From positions 16,126 through 80,125 of the forward strand of contig CAXTOX010000002.1 of assembly GCA_964245885.1 (NCBI GenBank): a DNA stretch of 64,000 nucleotides, written 5' to 3'. This DNA is from CAHJWO01 sp964245885. Lineage in GTDB: Bacteria > Verrucomicrobiota > Verrucomicrobiia > Chthoniobacterales > SZAS-18. A model generated the notes under the pieces. It worked only from the letters and a program-made list of their open reading frames with translations. It was not told the DNA's origin and ran no database searches. Below are positions 42,126 to 52,566 of the stretch, piece after piece; the stretch's first letter is position 1; every line of letters begins with the position of its first letter. The translations under genes and the position numbers were made by a program.

Positions 42126-43235
42126 ATGAAGATCGGCGTCCCCAAAGAGGTCAAACAACAGGAAAACCGCGTGTCGCTGCTGCCTTCGGCCGCGTACCAG
42201 CTCAAGAAACGCGGCCACCAGGTGTTGGTCGAGATGGGTGCGGGGGTGGGTTCCGGCTACCGCGACGCGGACTACGAGCAGGCCGGGGCGACCATGATCA
42301 AAGACCACGCGTCGGTGTTCGAGGAGGCTGACCTCATCATCAAGGTCAAGGAGCCTCTGCCCGAGGAATATCCACTTTTGCGCAAGGGCCAGTTGCTGTT
42401 CACCTACCTGCACCTCGCGGCGAACCGCAAGCTGACCGACGCCTTGGCGGTCAGTGGCGCGACCTGCATCGCGTACGAGACCATCGAGGTCAACCACCGC
42501 CTGCCGCTGCTGGAGCCGATGAGCGAGATCGCCGGACGCATGTCGATCATCGTCGGGGGATACTTCCTCGCCAAGCACCAGGGCGGGGGTGGGGTGCTGC
42601 TCGGCGGTGTGCCGGGGGTGCTGCCGGGCAAAGTCGTCGTGTTGGGCGGCGGCAGTTCGGGGGTCAACGCCGCACGGATGGCGACCGGCCTCGGCGCGGA
42701 CGTGACCATCCTCGAAGTGGACCTGGAACGCATGCGCTTCCTCGACATCACGATGCACACGCACACGCTGTACTCCAACGAGGCCCATCTCGTCAGCCTT
42801 TTGCCGACCGTCGATCTGCTCATCGGCGCGGTGCTCGTGCCCGGTGCGCGCGCGCCGAAGCTGATCACGCGCGAGATGTTGAAGCAGATGCGCCCGGGCA
42901 GCGTGCTGGTGGACATCGCGGTCGATCAGGGCGGGTGCGCCGAGACCACGCGCCCGACGACCCACCACGATCCCGTGTACGTGGAGGAGGGGGTGACCCA
43001 CTATTGTGTCGCGAACATGCCCGGTGCGTACGCCCGGACGGCGACGCAGGCATTGACGAACGTGACCGGACGCTACGTCGAACTCCTCGCCGACCAGGGA
43101 TTGCAGGAGGCGATGGTCCGTCAACCGGCGCTGCTCGGCGGCATCAATTTGTACGAAGGCAAGATCACCTGCCGCGCCGTGGCGGAGGCGCACGGGTTGG
43201 ACTACCACGATCCTAAAACGCTGCTCGCGGGCTGA
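42126..43235 (+). CDS. ald: Alanine dehydrogenase
   Basis: Predicted 369 residues. ATG 42126 (MKIGVPKEVKQQENRVSLLP) is the canonical start; an in-frame ATG three codons upstream is less likely. Rossmann site VVVLGGGSSGVNAARMATGL, catalytic-region LFTYLHLAANRKLTDAL and C-terminal VDIAVDQGGCAETTRPTTHH are all normal. It interconverts L-alanine and pyruvate with NAD. The stop overlaps the start of the GIY-YIG-like gene (TGATG), so the two are translationally coupled. Confidence 0.96.
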   Translation: MKIGVPKEVKQQENRVSLLPSAAYQLKKRGHQVLVEMGAGVGSGYRDADYEQAGATMIKDHASVFEEADLIIKVKEPLPEEYPLLRKGQLLFTYLHLAANRKLTDALAVSGATCIAYETIEVNHRLPLLEPMSEIAGRMSIIVGGYFLAKHQGGGGVLLGGVPGVLPGKVVVLGGGSSGVNAARMATGLGADVTILEVDLERMRFLDITMHTHTLYSNEAHLVSLLPTVDLLIGAVLVPGARAPKLITREMLKQMRPGSVLVDIAVDQGGCAETTRPTTHHDPVYVEEGVTHYCVANMPGAYARTATQALTNVTGRYVELLADQGLQEAMVRQPALLGGINLYEGKITCRAVAEAHGLDYHDPKTLLAG

Positions 43236-43588
43236 TGAGGCCGCGCGGTGCCGCCCGGCCGGAGGACGCCTACCATCATTACGTTTACGTGGTGCTGCTC
43301 GACCCGAAGGTAGCCCAGCATTCCTCCGTGTTGCGCGTCAACCCGAAACGTGATCCTGCCAAGCCGTGCGTGTACGTCGGAATGACGGGGCTTAATCCCG
43401 TCGAGCGGTTCGCCAACCACAAACGCGGCTACAAGGCGGCTTGGACCGTGACGCGCTACGGCATCCGGCTGCTGCCGGAGATGTACGAATGCTTCAACCC
43501 GATGCCGTTCGAGGCGGCGGAGGAGATGGAGCAGGGCTTGGCCGAAGATTTGCGCGCGGAGGGTTACACCGTCACCGGTGGCAAATGA
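43235..43588 (+). CDS. GIY-YIG-like small protein
   Basis: Predicted 117 residues, ATG 43235 overlapping the ald stop. It contains a GIY-YIG-like core: YVYVVLLDPKVAQHS, then PCVYVGMTGLNPVERFANHK, and a helical end FEAAEEMEQGLAEDLRAEGY. The Gly-Met (VGMTG) replaces the YIG Gly-rich loop in part, and a candidate catalytic Arg (R) follows in PVERFANH. This would make it a small nuclease or a nuclease-fold domain, without evidence of activity. The link to alanine dehydrogenase is by position only. Confidence 0.72.
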   Translation: MRPRGAARPEDAYHHYVYVVLLDPKVAQHSSVLRVNPKRDPAKPCVYVGMTGLNPVERFANHKRGYKAAWTVTRYGIRLLPEMYECFNPMPFEAAEEMEQGLAEDLRAEGYTVTGGK

Positions 43589-43667
43589 AGTGACACGTCT
43601 GTCACGGATCAGCGGTTGAAGACCTCGGATTTCCGCGTAGATATTGCTCCTTTCGTCTCATCCCGCC

Positions 43668-45004
43668 ATGCACCAACAACTCGACGAGCCGACCGAGGCG
43701 CTCTTCCGCGACTTCGTCCTGTCCACGTACGCACGTTTTCCGCTCAGTCTGGCCCGCGGACGGGGCAGCCGCGTGTGGGACGAGGGCGGCAAGGAATACC
43801 TGGATTTCGGCGCGGGCATCGCCGTGTCGTCGCTGGGCCACGCCCACCCGCGCATCATCGAGACGTTGACCCGCCAGGCCGGCACGCTCACGCACACTTC
43901 CAACCTGTATTACACCCGGCCGCAGGGTTTGCTGGCCAAGCGGATCGTCGAACTGGTGGGTCACCCCGGGAAGGTTTTTTTTTGCAACAGCGGCGCGGAG
44001 GCGAACGAAGGGCTTTTCAAGCTGGCGCGCAAGTTCGGCCACGATGGACGGCCCGGCGGACGTTTCGAGGTGCTGACCTTCCACGATTCGTTCCACGGCC
44101 GCACGCTGGCGGGGATCGCCGCCACGGGGCAGGAGAAGGTGAGGAAGGGGTTTGACCCGGTGACGCCCGGCTTCCTCAAGGCGCGCTTCAACGACCTGGC
44201 CAGCGTCGAGGCGGCCCTGACCCCGCAGACCGCGGCCATCTTGCTCGAACCCATCCAGGGAGAAATCGGGGTCGTTCCGGCCGACGCGGAGTTTTTGCGC
44301 GGGTTGCGCCGTCTGTGCGACGAGCGGGACCTCCTGCTGATGTTCGACGAGATTCAGTGTGGCTTCGGGCGCACCGGTGATTGGTGTGCCTGGAAGTCCC
44401 TGGGTTGCGCGGAGATCGTTCCCGATGCGATCGGTTGGGCGAAGGGGATCGCGGCCGGCTTCCCGATGGGGGCTTTCTGGGTGCGCGAGCGAGCGGTGAC
44501 NNNNNNNNNNGCGGTGGAGCGATCGTCTACTTCGGCCAGACCGGCACCGCGTCGACGCTGCCCGAACGCTTGGGACCCGGCTCGCACGGCACGACCTTCG
44601 GAGGCACGCCGCTCGGCTGCGCGGTCAGCCTGGAAACGCTGGCGACCATCGAGGACGAGGGCCTCCTCGCCAACAGCGACGAACGCGGCCGGCAACTGCA
44701 ATCCCGGCTGCAAGCGATGGGAAGCGCCGCCGTCAAGGCGGTGCGCGGCGTCGGGCTGATGATCGCGGTTGAACTTGATCCCGACACGATCGCCGGGATG
44801 CCGGGTTTTCGGAGTGACGCCGACCGCGCGCCGAGTCTGCGGCTCGTAGACGCTTGCCAGGAAGCCGGGCTGTTGCTCGTGCCCTCCGGCGTGAACTGCG
44901 TGCGGTGGCTGCCGCCGCTGAACGTCTCAGCCGACGACATCGAACGGGCCGCCGATACTTTCGGCGTTGTCCTCCGCCGGATGGAAACTGCGTCCGCTTC
45001 GTAA
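43668..45004 (+). CDS. argD: Acetylornithine aminotransferase (interrupted by an N gap)
   Basis: Predicted ~445 residues plus the gap. The N-terminal part has FGAGIAVSSLGHAHPRIIET, FFCNSGAEANEGLFKLARKF (PLP-phosphate site region), and LLLMFDEIQCGFGRTGDWC (PLP-binding Asp). The catalytic Lys lies in DAIGWAKGIAAGFPM. The gap is at 44501-44510; the C-terminal part (GSHGTTFGGTPLGCAVSLET, then VPSGVNCVRWLPPLNV) lies in another frame. The segment GGAIVYFGQTGTASTLPERL just after the gap is unusual for ArgD. True gap length should be 2 modulo 3. argF follows three bases later. Confidence 0.9.
44501..44510. other. Assembly gap (10 N) inside argD
   Basis: Ten N. Two leftover bases lie on each side of the gap when the frames are matched, so the real gap is 2 modulo 3. 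Confidence 0.97.
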
Positions 45005-45007
45005 GCC

Positions 45008-45916
45008 GTGAAGAACCTCCTTTCCATTGAGTCGCTGACCCGCGACGAAATCCTACGCATCATCGCTTTGGGAGGCGAGATGAAGGCGACCCGCGGCCGG
45101 CACGCCGCGCACCCGCTTCGCCATCGCTGCTGGGGGATGATTTTTAACAAGTCGTCCACGCGCACGCGCGTCAGCTTCGAGGTCGGCATCCGCGAACTCG
45201 GCGGCGACGCGCTCTTCTTCAACGGGAACGACCTCCAACTCGGCAGCCGGGGCGAACCCATCGAAGACACCGCCCGCGTGTTGGGGCGGATGCTCCACGG
45301 AGCCGTGATCCGCACCTACGCGCAGTCCGACCTGGAGGCGTTCGCCGCGGCCAGCGGGCTTCCGACGGTCAATGCCCTCACGGACGCCGAGCACCCGTGC
45401 CAGATCCTCACGGACCTCTTCACAATCCAGGAACGGCTCGGTGACTGGCGTGGAAAAACCGTCTGTTACCTCGGGGACGGCGCGTGCAACGTCCCGGTTT
45501 CGTGGCTGTGGGCGGCGGCGCGGCTGGGAGACTTTCGCCTGGTGATCGGCGCGCCGAAGAAATACCAGCCGTCCGCCGAGCTGTTGGCACGCCTCGGACC
45601 AAGTGCGAACGTCCACTGCCAGGAAGACCCGGCGGCAGCAGCGGAGGGGGCCGACGTGCTCTACACCGACGTTTGGGTCAGCATGGGCATGGAAGCGGAA
45701 TCCGCCGAGCGTCTGCAAGACCTGCGCGGCTACGGGATCGACGCGGCGCTGGTCGCCCGTGCGAACCCCGGTGCGCTCGTCATGCATTGCCTGCCGGCCT
45801 ACCGCGGCAAGGAGATCACGGCCGAAGTGCTGGAGGCCAAGGCGGACACAATCTTCACGCAGGCAGAGAACCGGTTGCACGTCCAGAAGGCGATCCTGAG
45901 CCTGCTGGCGGGGTGA
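45008..45916 (+). CDS. argF: Ornithine carbamoyltransferase
   Basis: Predicted 302 residues from a GTG at 45008, three bases after argD. Carbamoyl-phosphate motif FNKSSTRTRVSFEVGI, DAEHPCQILTDLFTIQER (HPCQ), and the ornithine-site HCLPAYRGKEITAEVL near the C-terminus are all intact. It catalyses citrulline formation in arginine synthesis. The Tyr in HCLPAYRG replaces the more common His. argD-argF is a typical arginine operon pair. H+-PPase follows after 102 bases. Confidence 0.96.
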   Translation: MKNLLSIESLTRDEILRIIALGGEMKATRGRHAAHPLRHRCWGMIFNKSSTRTRVSFEVGIRELGGDALFFNGNDLQLGSRGEPIEDTARVLGRMLHGAVIRTYAQSDLEAFAAASGLPTVNALTDAEHPCQILTDLFTIQERLGDWRGKTVCYLGDGACNVPVSWLWAAARLGDFRLVIGAPKKYQPSAELLARLGPSANVHCQEDPAAAAEGADVLYTDVWVSMGMEAESAERLQDLRGYGIDAALVARANPGALVMHCLPAYRGKEITAEVLEAKADTIFTQAENRLHVQKAILSLLAG

Positions 45917-46018
45917 ATTGCGACGGCGAGGAAAAGGGGGTTGCGGTGCGTCGGAGAGCCACTAGATTGGCCGCTCTCCCGCTGCAGCCACCCCCCGAAC
46001 CCCTCTTTGCCCCCCGTT

Positions 46019-48106
46019 ATGTTCCTTGGTGATTTCCTGTTGAACTCCGGCATCTGGATCTCGCTTCTGTTCGCCGCCGTCGCCCTCGGCTGTGCATTTT
46101 ACCTGATCAAACTGATCCTGGCGGCCCCGGCGGGTGACGGACGGATGAAACAGGTGGCGGCTGCCATCGAGGAAGGTGCGAAGGCCTATCTGAGCCGGCA
46201 AGTGCTTAGCATCGGCATCATCGCGGTGGTGATCTTCATCCTCACGGTGGTGTTCAAGGGCTGGCCGACAGCCATCGGGTTCCTGATCGGCGCGGTTTGT
46301 TCGCTGGCGGCCGGGTTTATCGGCATGCGCATCGCGGTCCTGGCGAACGTCCGGACGGCACAGGCCGCCAGTTCGAACCGGCACGCGGCGCTCTGCATGG
46401 CGTTCAACGGCGGGGCGGTCACCGGGTTGCTCGTCGTCGGGTTGGCGCTGCTCTCGGTGGGAATTTTCTACCTGGTGGCGCTGCACTTCTTCAAGGATCA
46501 GCAGGCGGCGATCGGCAGCCTCATCGGCCTGGCGCTCGGGTCGAGCCTGATCAGCGTTTTCGCCCGGCTGGGCGGCGGCATTTACACGAAGGCCGCCGAC
46601 GTGGGCGCGGACCTGGTCGGCAAGATCGAGAGCCACCTGGACGAGGATGACCCGCGCAACCCGGCCACCATCGCGGACAACGTCGGCGACAACGTCGGCG
46701 ACTGCGCGGGCATGGCGGCCGACGTGTTCGAGACCTACGCGGTGAGCTTGATTGGCGCGGTGCTGATCGGCTCCCTGACCCTGCCCGGCGAGGGCGCAGC
46801 GATTGTTTATCCATTCCTGCTCGGCGGGGTGTCGGTGCTCGGAGCGGTGCTCGGCATCTTCCTGGTGAACGTCCGCAAGATTTCTCCTGGCCGCGTGCTG
46901 CTGGAAGCCGTGGCGGTCAACGCGGTTCTATCGGCGATTCTCTATCTGCCGATCACGTATTCGCTGTTCCCGAAGCCGATCGTGACCGGGTCGTTTACGT
47001 ACACCTGGGGCGGGATCTACCTCGCATCGCTCGTTGGCATCGTGCTCACGGCAGCGGTGGTGCTGATCACGAACTACTACACTTCCACCAGCTTCTCGCC
47101 CGTTCGCAAGATCGCGCTCGCCAGCGAGACCGGCCATGCCACGAACATCATCGCCGGACTTGCCACCGGACAACGGGCGACGGCGTTGCCGGTCGTCTGC
47201 ATCGGGATCGCCATTCTTTTGAGTTACTACGCGGGTGAATTCTACGGTATCGCGGTGGCGGTGATGAGCATGTTGTCCCTCGCGGGCATCATCATCTCGC
47301 TCGACGCCTTCGGTCCGATCACCGACAACGCCGGCGGCGTGGCGGTGATGAGTGATCTGCCGCACAGCGTGCGCGAGGTTACCGATGAACTCGACGCGGT
47401 CGGCAACACGATGAAGGCGGTCACCAAGGGCTACGCCATCGCTTCGGCGGGCCTCGCGGCGCTGGTGTTGTTCCGTTCGTACGTTGAGGAGTTGCAACTC
47501 CACCTCATCAAACACTTGGACGGGGCGGCTCTCGTCAACGCCACCCAGTTCGTCCTGAGCGACCCGCGCGTGGTGGTCGGACTGTTCATCGGCGGCGCGT
47601 TGCCGTTCCTGTTCTCGGCCTTCAGCATGGACGCGGTCGGCAACGCGGCCGGTGCGGTCGTGCGGGAAGTCCGCCGTCAACTTCAAGCCAAGCCCGGCAT
47701 CCTCAAGGGCGAGGATAAACCTGAGTACGGGACGTGCGTGGACATCGTCACCAAAGCCGCGCTCAGGCAGATGATCGTCCCGGCCTTGCTGCCGGTGGTC
47801 GTCGTGATCCTCGTGGCGCGAATCCATGCCCTCGGGCATCTGGCACTAGGCGGGATGCTGCTGGGCACGATTGTCACCGGCCTCTTTTTGGCGATCTCGA
47901 TGACCGGCAGCGGCGGCGCGTGGGACAACGCCAAGAAGTACATCGAGGAAGGGAACCACGGTGGCAAAGGTTCGTTGGCGCACGCCGCCAGCGTGACGGG
48001 CGACACGGTGGGTGATCCTTACAAGGATACCGCTGGGCCCGCGATCAATCCGATGATCAAGGTCGTCAACATCGTGGCGATTCTGATTATCCCGTTGTTC
48101 TTCTAG
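46019..48106 (+). CDS. hppA: Membrane H+-translocating pyrophosphatase
   Basis: Predicted 695 residues, ATG 46019 (MFLGDFLLNSGIWISLLFAA), with ~15-16 hydrophobic segments. The substrate-binding motif DVGADLVGKIESHLDEDDPR and the later GSGGAWDNAKKYIEEGNHGG and GDTVGDPYKDTAGP are intact. GNTMKAVTKGYAIASAG carries Lys at the position that is Ala in K+-dependent enzymes, so it is a K+-independent H+ pump by family rule. It ends exactly one base before palindrome B copy 2. Confidence 0.96.
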   Translation: MFLGDFLLNSGIWISLLFAAVALGCAFYLIKLILAAPAGDGRMKQVAAAIEEGAKAYLSRQVLSIGIIAVVIFILTVVFKGWPTAIGFLIGAVCSLAAGFIGMRIAVLANVRTAQAASSNRHAALCMAFNGGAVTGLLVVGLALLSVGIFYLVALHFFKDQQAAIGSLIGLALGSSLISVFARLGGGIYTKAADVGADLVGKIESHLDEDDPRNPATIADNVGDNVGDCAGMAADVFETYAVSLIGAVLIGSLTLPGEGAAIVYPFLLGGVSVLGAVLGIFLVNVRKISPGRVLLEAVAVNAVLSAILYLPITYSLFPKPIVTGSFTYTWGGIYLASLVGIVLTAAVVLITNYYTSTSFSPVRKIALASETGHATNIIAGLATGQRATALPVVCIGIAILLSYYAGEFYGIAVAVMSMLSLAGIIISLDAFGPITDNAGGVAVMSDLPHSVREVTDELDAVGNTMKAVTKGYAIASAGLAALVLFRSYVEELQLHLIKHLDGAALVNATQFVLSDPRVVVGLFIGGALPFLFSAFSMDAVGNAAGAVVREVRRQLQAKPGILKGEDKPEYGTCVDIVTKAALRQMIVPALLPVVVVILVARIHALGHLALGGMLLGTIVTGLFLAISMTGSGGAWDNAKKYIEEGNHGGKGSLAHAASVTGDTVGDPYKDTAGPAINPMIKVVNIVAILIIPLFF

Positions 48107-48224
48107 TCAAGGTAGGGTTGCTTCTCCGAGGTAATCCTAGATTCCTGGCAAGGACACCCATCTGCGGAAGCGACGGGCATCCAATCGAAATTTGGATTGC
48201 CTCGGATAGGCAACCCTACCTTGA
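48107..48224. repeat. Imperfect palindrome, element B copy 2
   Basis: Left arm from 48107 (tcaaggtagggttgcttctc) and right arm ending 48224 (ggcaaccctaccttga) match at 28 of the first 31 positions. The arms are homologous to element B copy 1 at 5491-5640, sharing aaggtagggttgc and the nested ctccgagg core. It begins directly after the hppA stop. It is more diverged than copy 1, both between arms and from copy 1. The spacer is unrelated. Confidence 0.88.
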
Positions 48225-48233
48225 AGGACGCCG

Positions 48234-48788
48234 CTACTTCTTGACCGCCGGCTCGCCCGCCAGAATGGCGGCGTACGCAGCCACCTCGGCGCGTGGCAGC
48301 GTCATCGACGCGTTCGGCTCGCCCGCCGTCATCGTGTCGTAACGAAGCACATCCGGCGACCCGACCACGAAGCGGATTTCGCCGCCGTACTTGATGTCGC
48401 CGACTTTGCCGACCTCGGCGTTCGCCGGTGCTCCCGCGAGGAACTTGGCGAAGGTCTCGTGCAGGTAGGCATCCAATTGCGCGACAGTTTTGTACTTGCC
48501 CGTGTTCACCGTGAAGTAGCGCGTCGTCGATCCGTCCGCCGTGGTGACCTTGGAGGTGAAACGCACCCGCTGGCTCTTCAGCTTTGAATCCGGCGGCTGC
48601 GTCGCCTTGACGGTGTAGGTAGCGCCGTTCATCTCACGGGTGCCGAGATCGTAGTCGAAGGTCTCGGGCGCAACGGCGGCCGCGGGCGAGGCGGCCGTGA
48701 GCTGCGCGCGCAACGCCGGAGTGTGGCTCAAGGCCATGGCCATCACGGCCAAGGCACCGATGCGAAAAGAGGATGGGCGGGTGATCAT
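48234..48788 (-). CDS. Secreted protein of unknown function
   Basis: Predicted 184 residues, ATG 48788, with signal peptide (IGALAVMAMALSHTPALRAQ). The mature part has FDYDLGTREMNGATYTVKAT, then KSQRVRFTSKVTTADGSTTR and DVLRYDTMTAGEPNASMTLP. It looks like a single beta-rich or mixed domain, and I do not recognise a family. It starts 18 bases downstream of the citramalate synthase stop on the same strand and may be its transcript partner. Confidence 0.7.
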   Translation of the reverse strand: MITRPSSFRIGALAVMAMALSHTPALRAQLTAASPAAAVAPETFDYDLGTREMNGATYTVKATQPPDSKLKSQRVRFTSKVTTADGSTTRYFTVNTGKYKTVAQLDAYLHETFAKFLAGAPANAEVGKVGDIKYGGEIRFVVGSPDVLRYDTMTAGEPNASMTLPRAEVAAYAAILAGEPAVKK

Positions 48789-48806
48789 CGTGTTTTAAGT
48801 TACCGT

Positions 48807-50408
<1,602 letters not shown>

Positions 50409-50492
50409 GGGCGGGGCCAAAGGAAAAACTTGGGTTTAACCGCTAGCACTCCACGGCCCCGCGCGCCAGCGGCGCCTGCATGTTTCCGCGGG

Positions 50493-51680
50493 TTATTCCT
50501 TGCCGTGCGCGACGCGGATCGCCTTTTCGACCTCCGCGAACCTCTCGTCCGGCTGGTTGCACAGCAACGCAGCCCGCAGCTTGTCGCCCGCGTAGTACCG
50601 GACGACGAACGACTTCTTTTCACGCGAACCTTCCAGTTCCGGCCGCATCGGCGTACCGCTGCCGAAGTCTCCGATGAACTGGAACTGCAGGTCAAAAGCC
50701 ATGCTCGCGTAGCGCGGCAGGAAGTCGTAACGCTGACGTTTTTTGCCGGTCATGTTCGCGCCGACGAGGAGGCCCTGCTGGCGGGCGTTGTCCCAGTGGT
50801 CGGCGCGGCGCACCCCGCCGTAGACCCGGTCGGGATAGAGCGCGATGTCGCCCGCGGCGTAGATGCCCTTTTCGTCGGTTTCCAGGAACTCGTTCACGGG
50901 CGTGCCGCGCGGGCTGCTGAGCGGGGTGTTGCGGACGAGTTCGAGGTTCATCTCGCCGCCGACGGCCACGAGAGCGAGGGCGGCGGGGTAGCGGTTGCCG
51001 TTCTTGGTCTGGATGTTGCGCAGGACCGTCTTGCCCTCGAAACCGTTGAGATTTTCCTGCAAGTGCAGGGTCACGCCATGTTGACGGAACACTCCGGTCA
51101 ACCAGGTGGCGGTCTCCGCGTCCACCAACTGCGTCCACAACGCGGTGTCGCGGGTGAGCAGCGAGACCTTGCATTTGGCCGCGCGCAGGGCGGCGGCGGC
51201 CTCCACGGCGATGAAGCCGCTGCCGATGACGATGAGGCTGCCTTCGACCCCGGACATCTCCCGCAGGGCCAGCGCGTCGCCGAGGCTGCGCAGATAGATG
51301 ATGTTGCCGAGGTTGGTGCCCGCGACCTGCGGGCGCAGCGGCCGGCTCCCGGTGGCCAGGCAGGCTTTCTTAAACTCGACGGACTGCCCGTTGCTCAACA
51401 CGGCGAGACGACGGTCGAGGTTAAGCTGGGTGACGACGGTGTTCAGGCGCAGGTCGACTTTGTTGGCCTCGTACCAGTCGGCCGGGTGATGCGCGAGTTG
51501 TTCAACCGGATAATCTTTCTCGCTGAGGAACTGCTTGGAAAGGGCGAGCCGCATGTAGGGCGGCAGGCTTTCGTTGCCGACGAGCATCAGCTTGCCGCGT
51601 TTGTCGTGCTGGCGAATGCCCTCGCAGGCACTCACTCCGGCGGTCCCAGCTCCGATCACCAGGTAATCGCGTTCAATCAT
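50493..51680 (-). CDS. FAD-dependent NAD(P)H oxidoreductase
   Basis: Predicted 395 residues, ATG 51680. FAD site YLVIGAGTAGVSACEGIRQ, then KACLATGSRPLRPQVAGTNL, the NAD-binding VIGSGFIAVEAAAALRAAKC and the second FAD motif KGIYAAGDIALYPDRVYGGV. It belongs to the class containing ferredoxin, rubredoxin and AIF-type reductases. No redox CxxC is seen near the flavin, so it is not a glutathione-type disulfide reductase. The next gene upstream is divergent SOD with 111 bases between. Confidence 0.88.
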   Translation of the reverse strand: MIERDYLVIGAGTAGVSACEGIRQHDKRGKLMLVGNESLPPYMRLALSKQFLSEKDYPVEQLAHHPADWYEANKVDLRLNTVVTQLNLDRRLAVLSNGQSVEFKKACLATGSRPLRPQVAGTNLGNIIYLRSLGDALALREMSGVEGSLIVIGSGFIAVEAAAALRAAKCKVSLLTRDTALWTQLVDAETATWLTGVFRQHGVTLHLQENLNGFEGKTVLRNIQTKNGNRYPAALALVAVGGEMNLELVRNTPLSSPRGTPVNEFLETDEKGIYAAGDIALYPDRVYGGVRRADHWDNARQQGLLVGANMTGKKRQRYDFLPRYASMAFDLQFQFIGDFGSGTPMRPELEGSREKKSFVVRYYAGDKLRAALLCNQPDERFAEVEKAIRVAHGKE

Positions 51681-51791
51681 GTTTGGCGGCGTTCATACTT
51701 TCGAGCCGGGGTTGCGCTCCGACGTTTTCGGACCAGCTTGTAGAACATTCTCCGCGCCCTTAGCAACCAAGAACATTCGCCCAAACTCTTT

Positions 51792-52544
51792 ATGGACCCA
51801 ATTTCCCGCCGCAACGCTTTGACCACCCTCGGATTTGGCGCTGCCGCGCTGGTCGCAACCGGCTCGCTTTCCGCCGCGCCGGCTTCTACAAAAGGCTCAG
51901 CCGCCGAGCCTAAGGAGAGCGAAATTGGCTTCAAGGACGGCAAGTTCATCCTGCCGCCCCTGCCGTACGATTACGCGGCTCTGGAACCGGCCATCGACGA
52001 GCAGACGATGAAGCTGCACCACGACATCCACCACGCTGCTTACGTCAAGGGCGGCAACGCGGCACTCGAAGCCCTTGCCGCCATCGCGGCGGGCACGGGC
52101 GACGCCGCGTTGACTGGCCACTGGAACAACGAACTGGCCTTCCACGGCAGCGGCCATGCCCTGCACACGATGTTCTGGAACAACATGAAGCCGAAGGGCG
52201 GCAGCACCCCGTCCGGCGCGCTGGCGGCAGCGATCAAGGAAGACTTCGGCGGACAGGCGCAGTTTGAAAAGCTGTTCACCGCAACCGCGACGGCCGTGCA
52301 GGGTAGCGGCTGGGCGATCCTCGGGTACGACGCGCTGTCCAAGCGGCTCCAAGTCATTCAAGCCGAGAAACACCAGAACCAGACGCTGCAAAGCATCACG
52401 CCGATCCTGGCGCTCGACGTGTGGGAGCACGCGTACTACCTCAAGTACCAGAACAAGCGCGCCGATTACGTGAAGGCTTTCCTCACGATCATCAACGACG
52501 ACGACGTGTCAGCCCGGTACGCGAAAGCGGTTGCCGCCGCGTGA
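51792..52544 (+). CDS. Superoxide dismutase (Fe/Mn), Tat-exported
   Basis: Predicted 250 residues. The N-terminus SRRNALTTLGFGAAALVATG is a twin-arginine signal. The SOD ligands are LHHDIHHAAYVKGGN (first two His of the family region), GSGHALHTMFWNNMKPKGGS, and DVWEHAYYLKYQNKRADY (Asp and His). It removes superoxide in the periplasm. Metal cannot be told by eye; the Gly-rich GGSTPSGAL region and the overall pattern suit Fe/Mn SOD. The gene precedes the MoeB-like gene by 22 bases. Confidence 0.93.
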   Translation: MDPISRRNALTTLGFGAAALVATGSLSAAPASTKGSAAEPKESEIGFKDGKFILPPLPYDYAALEPAIDEQTMKLHHDIHHAAYVKGGNAALEALAAIAAGTGDAALTGHWNNELAFHGSGHALHTMFWNNMKPKGGSTPSGALAAAIKEDFGGQAQFEKLFTATATAVQGSGWAILGYDALSKRLQVIQAEKHQNQTLQSITPILALDVWEHAYYLKYQNKRADYVKAFLTIINDDDVSARYAKAVAAA

Positions 52545-52566
52545 GGCTGAGCCATCTTCGCCGACC

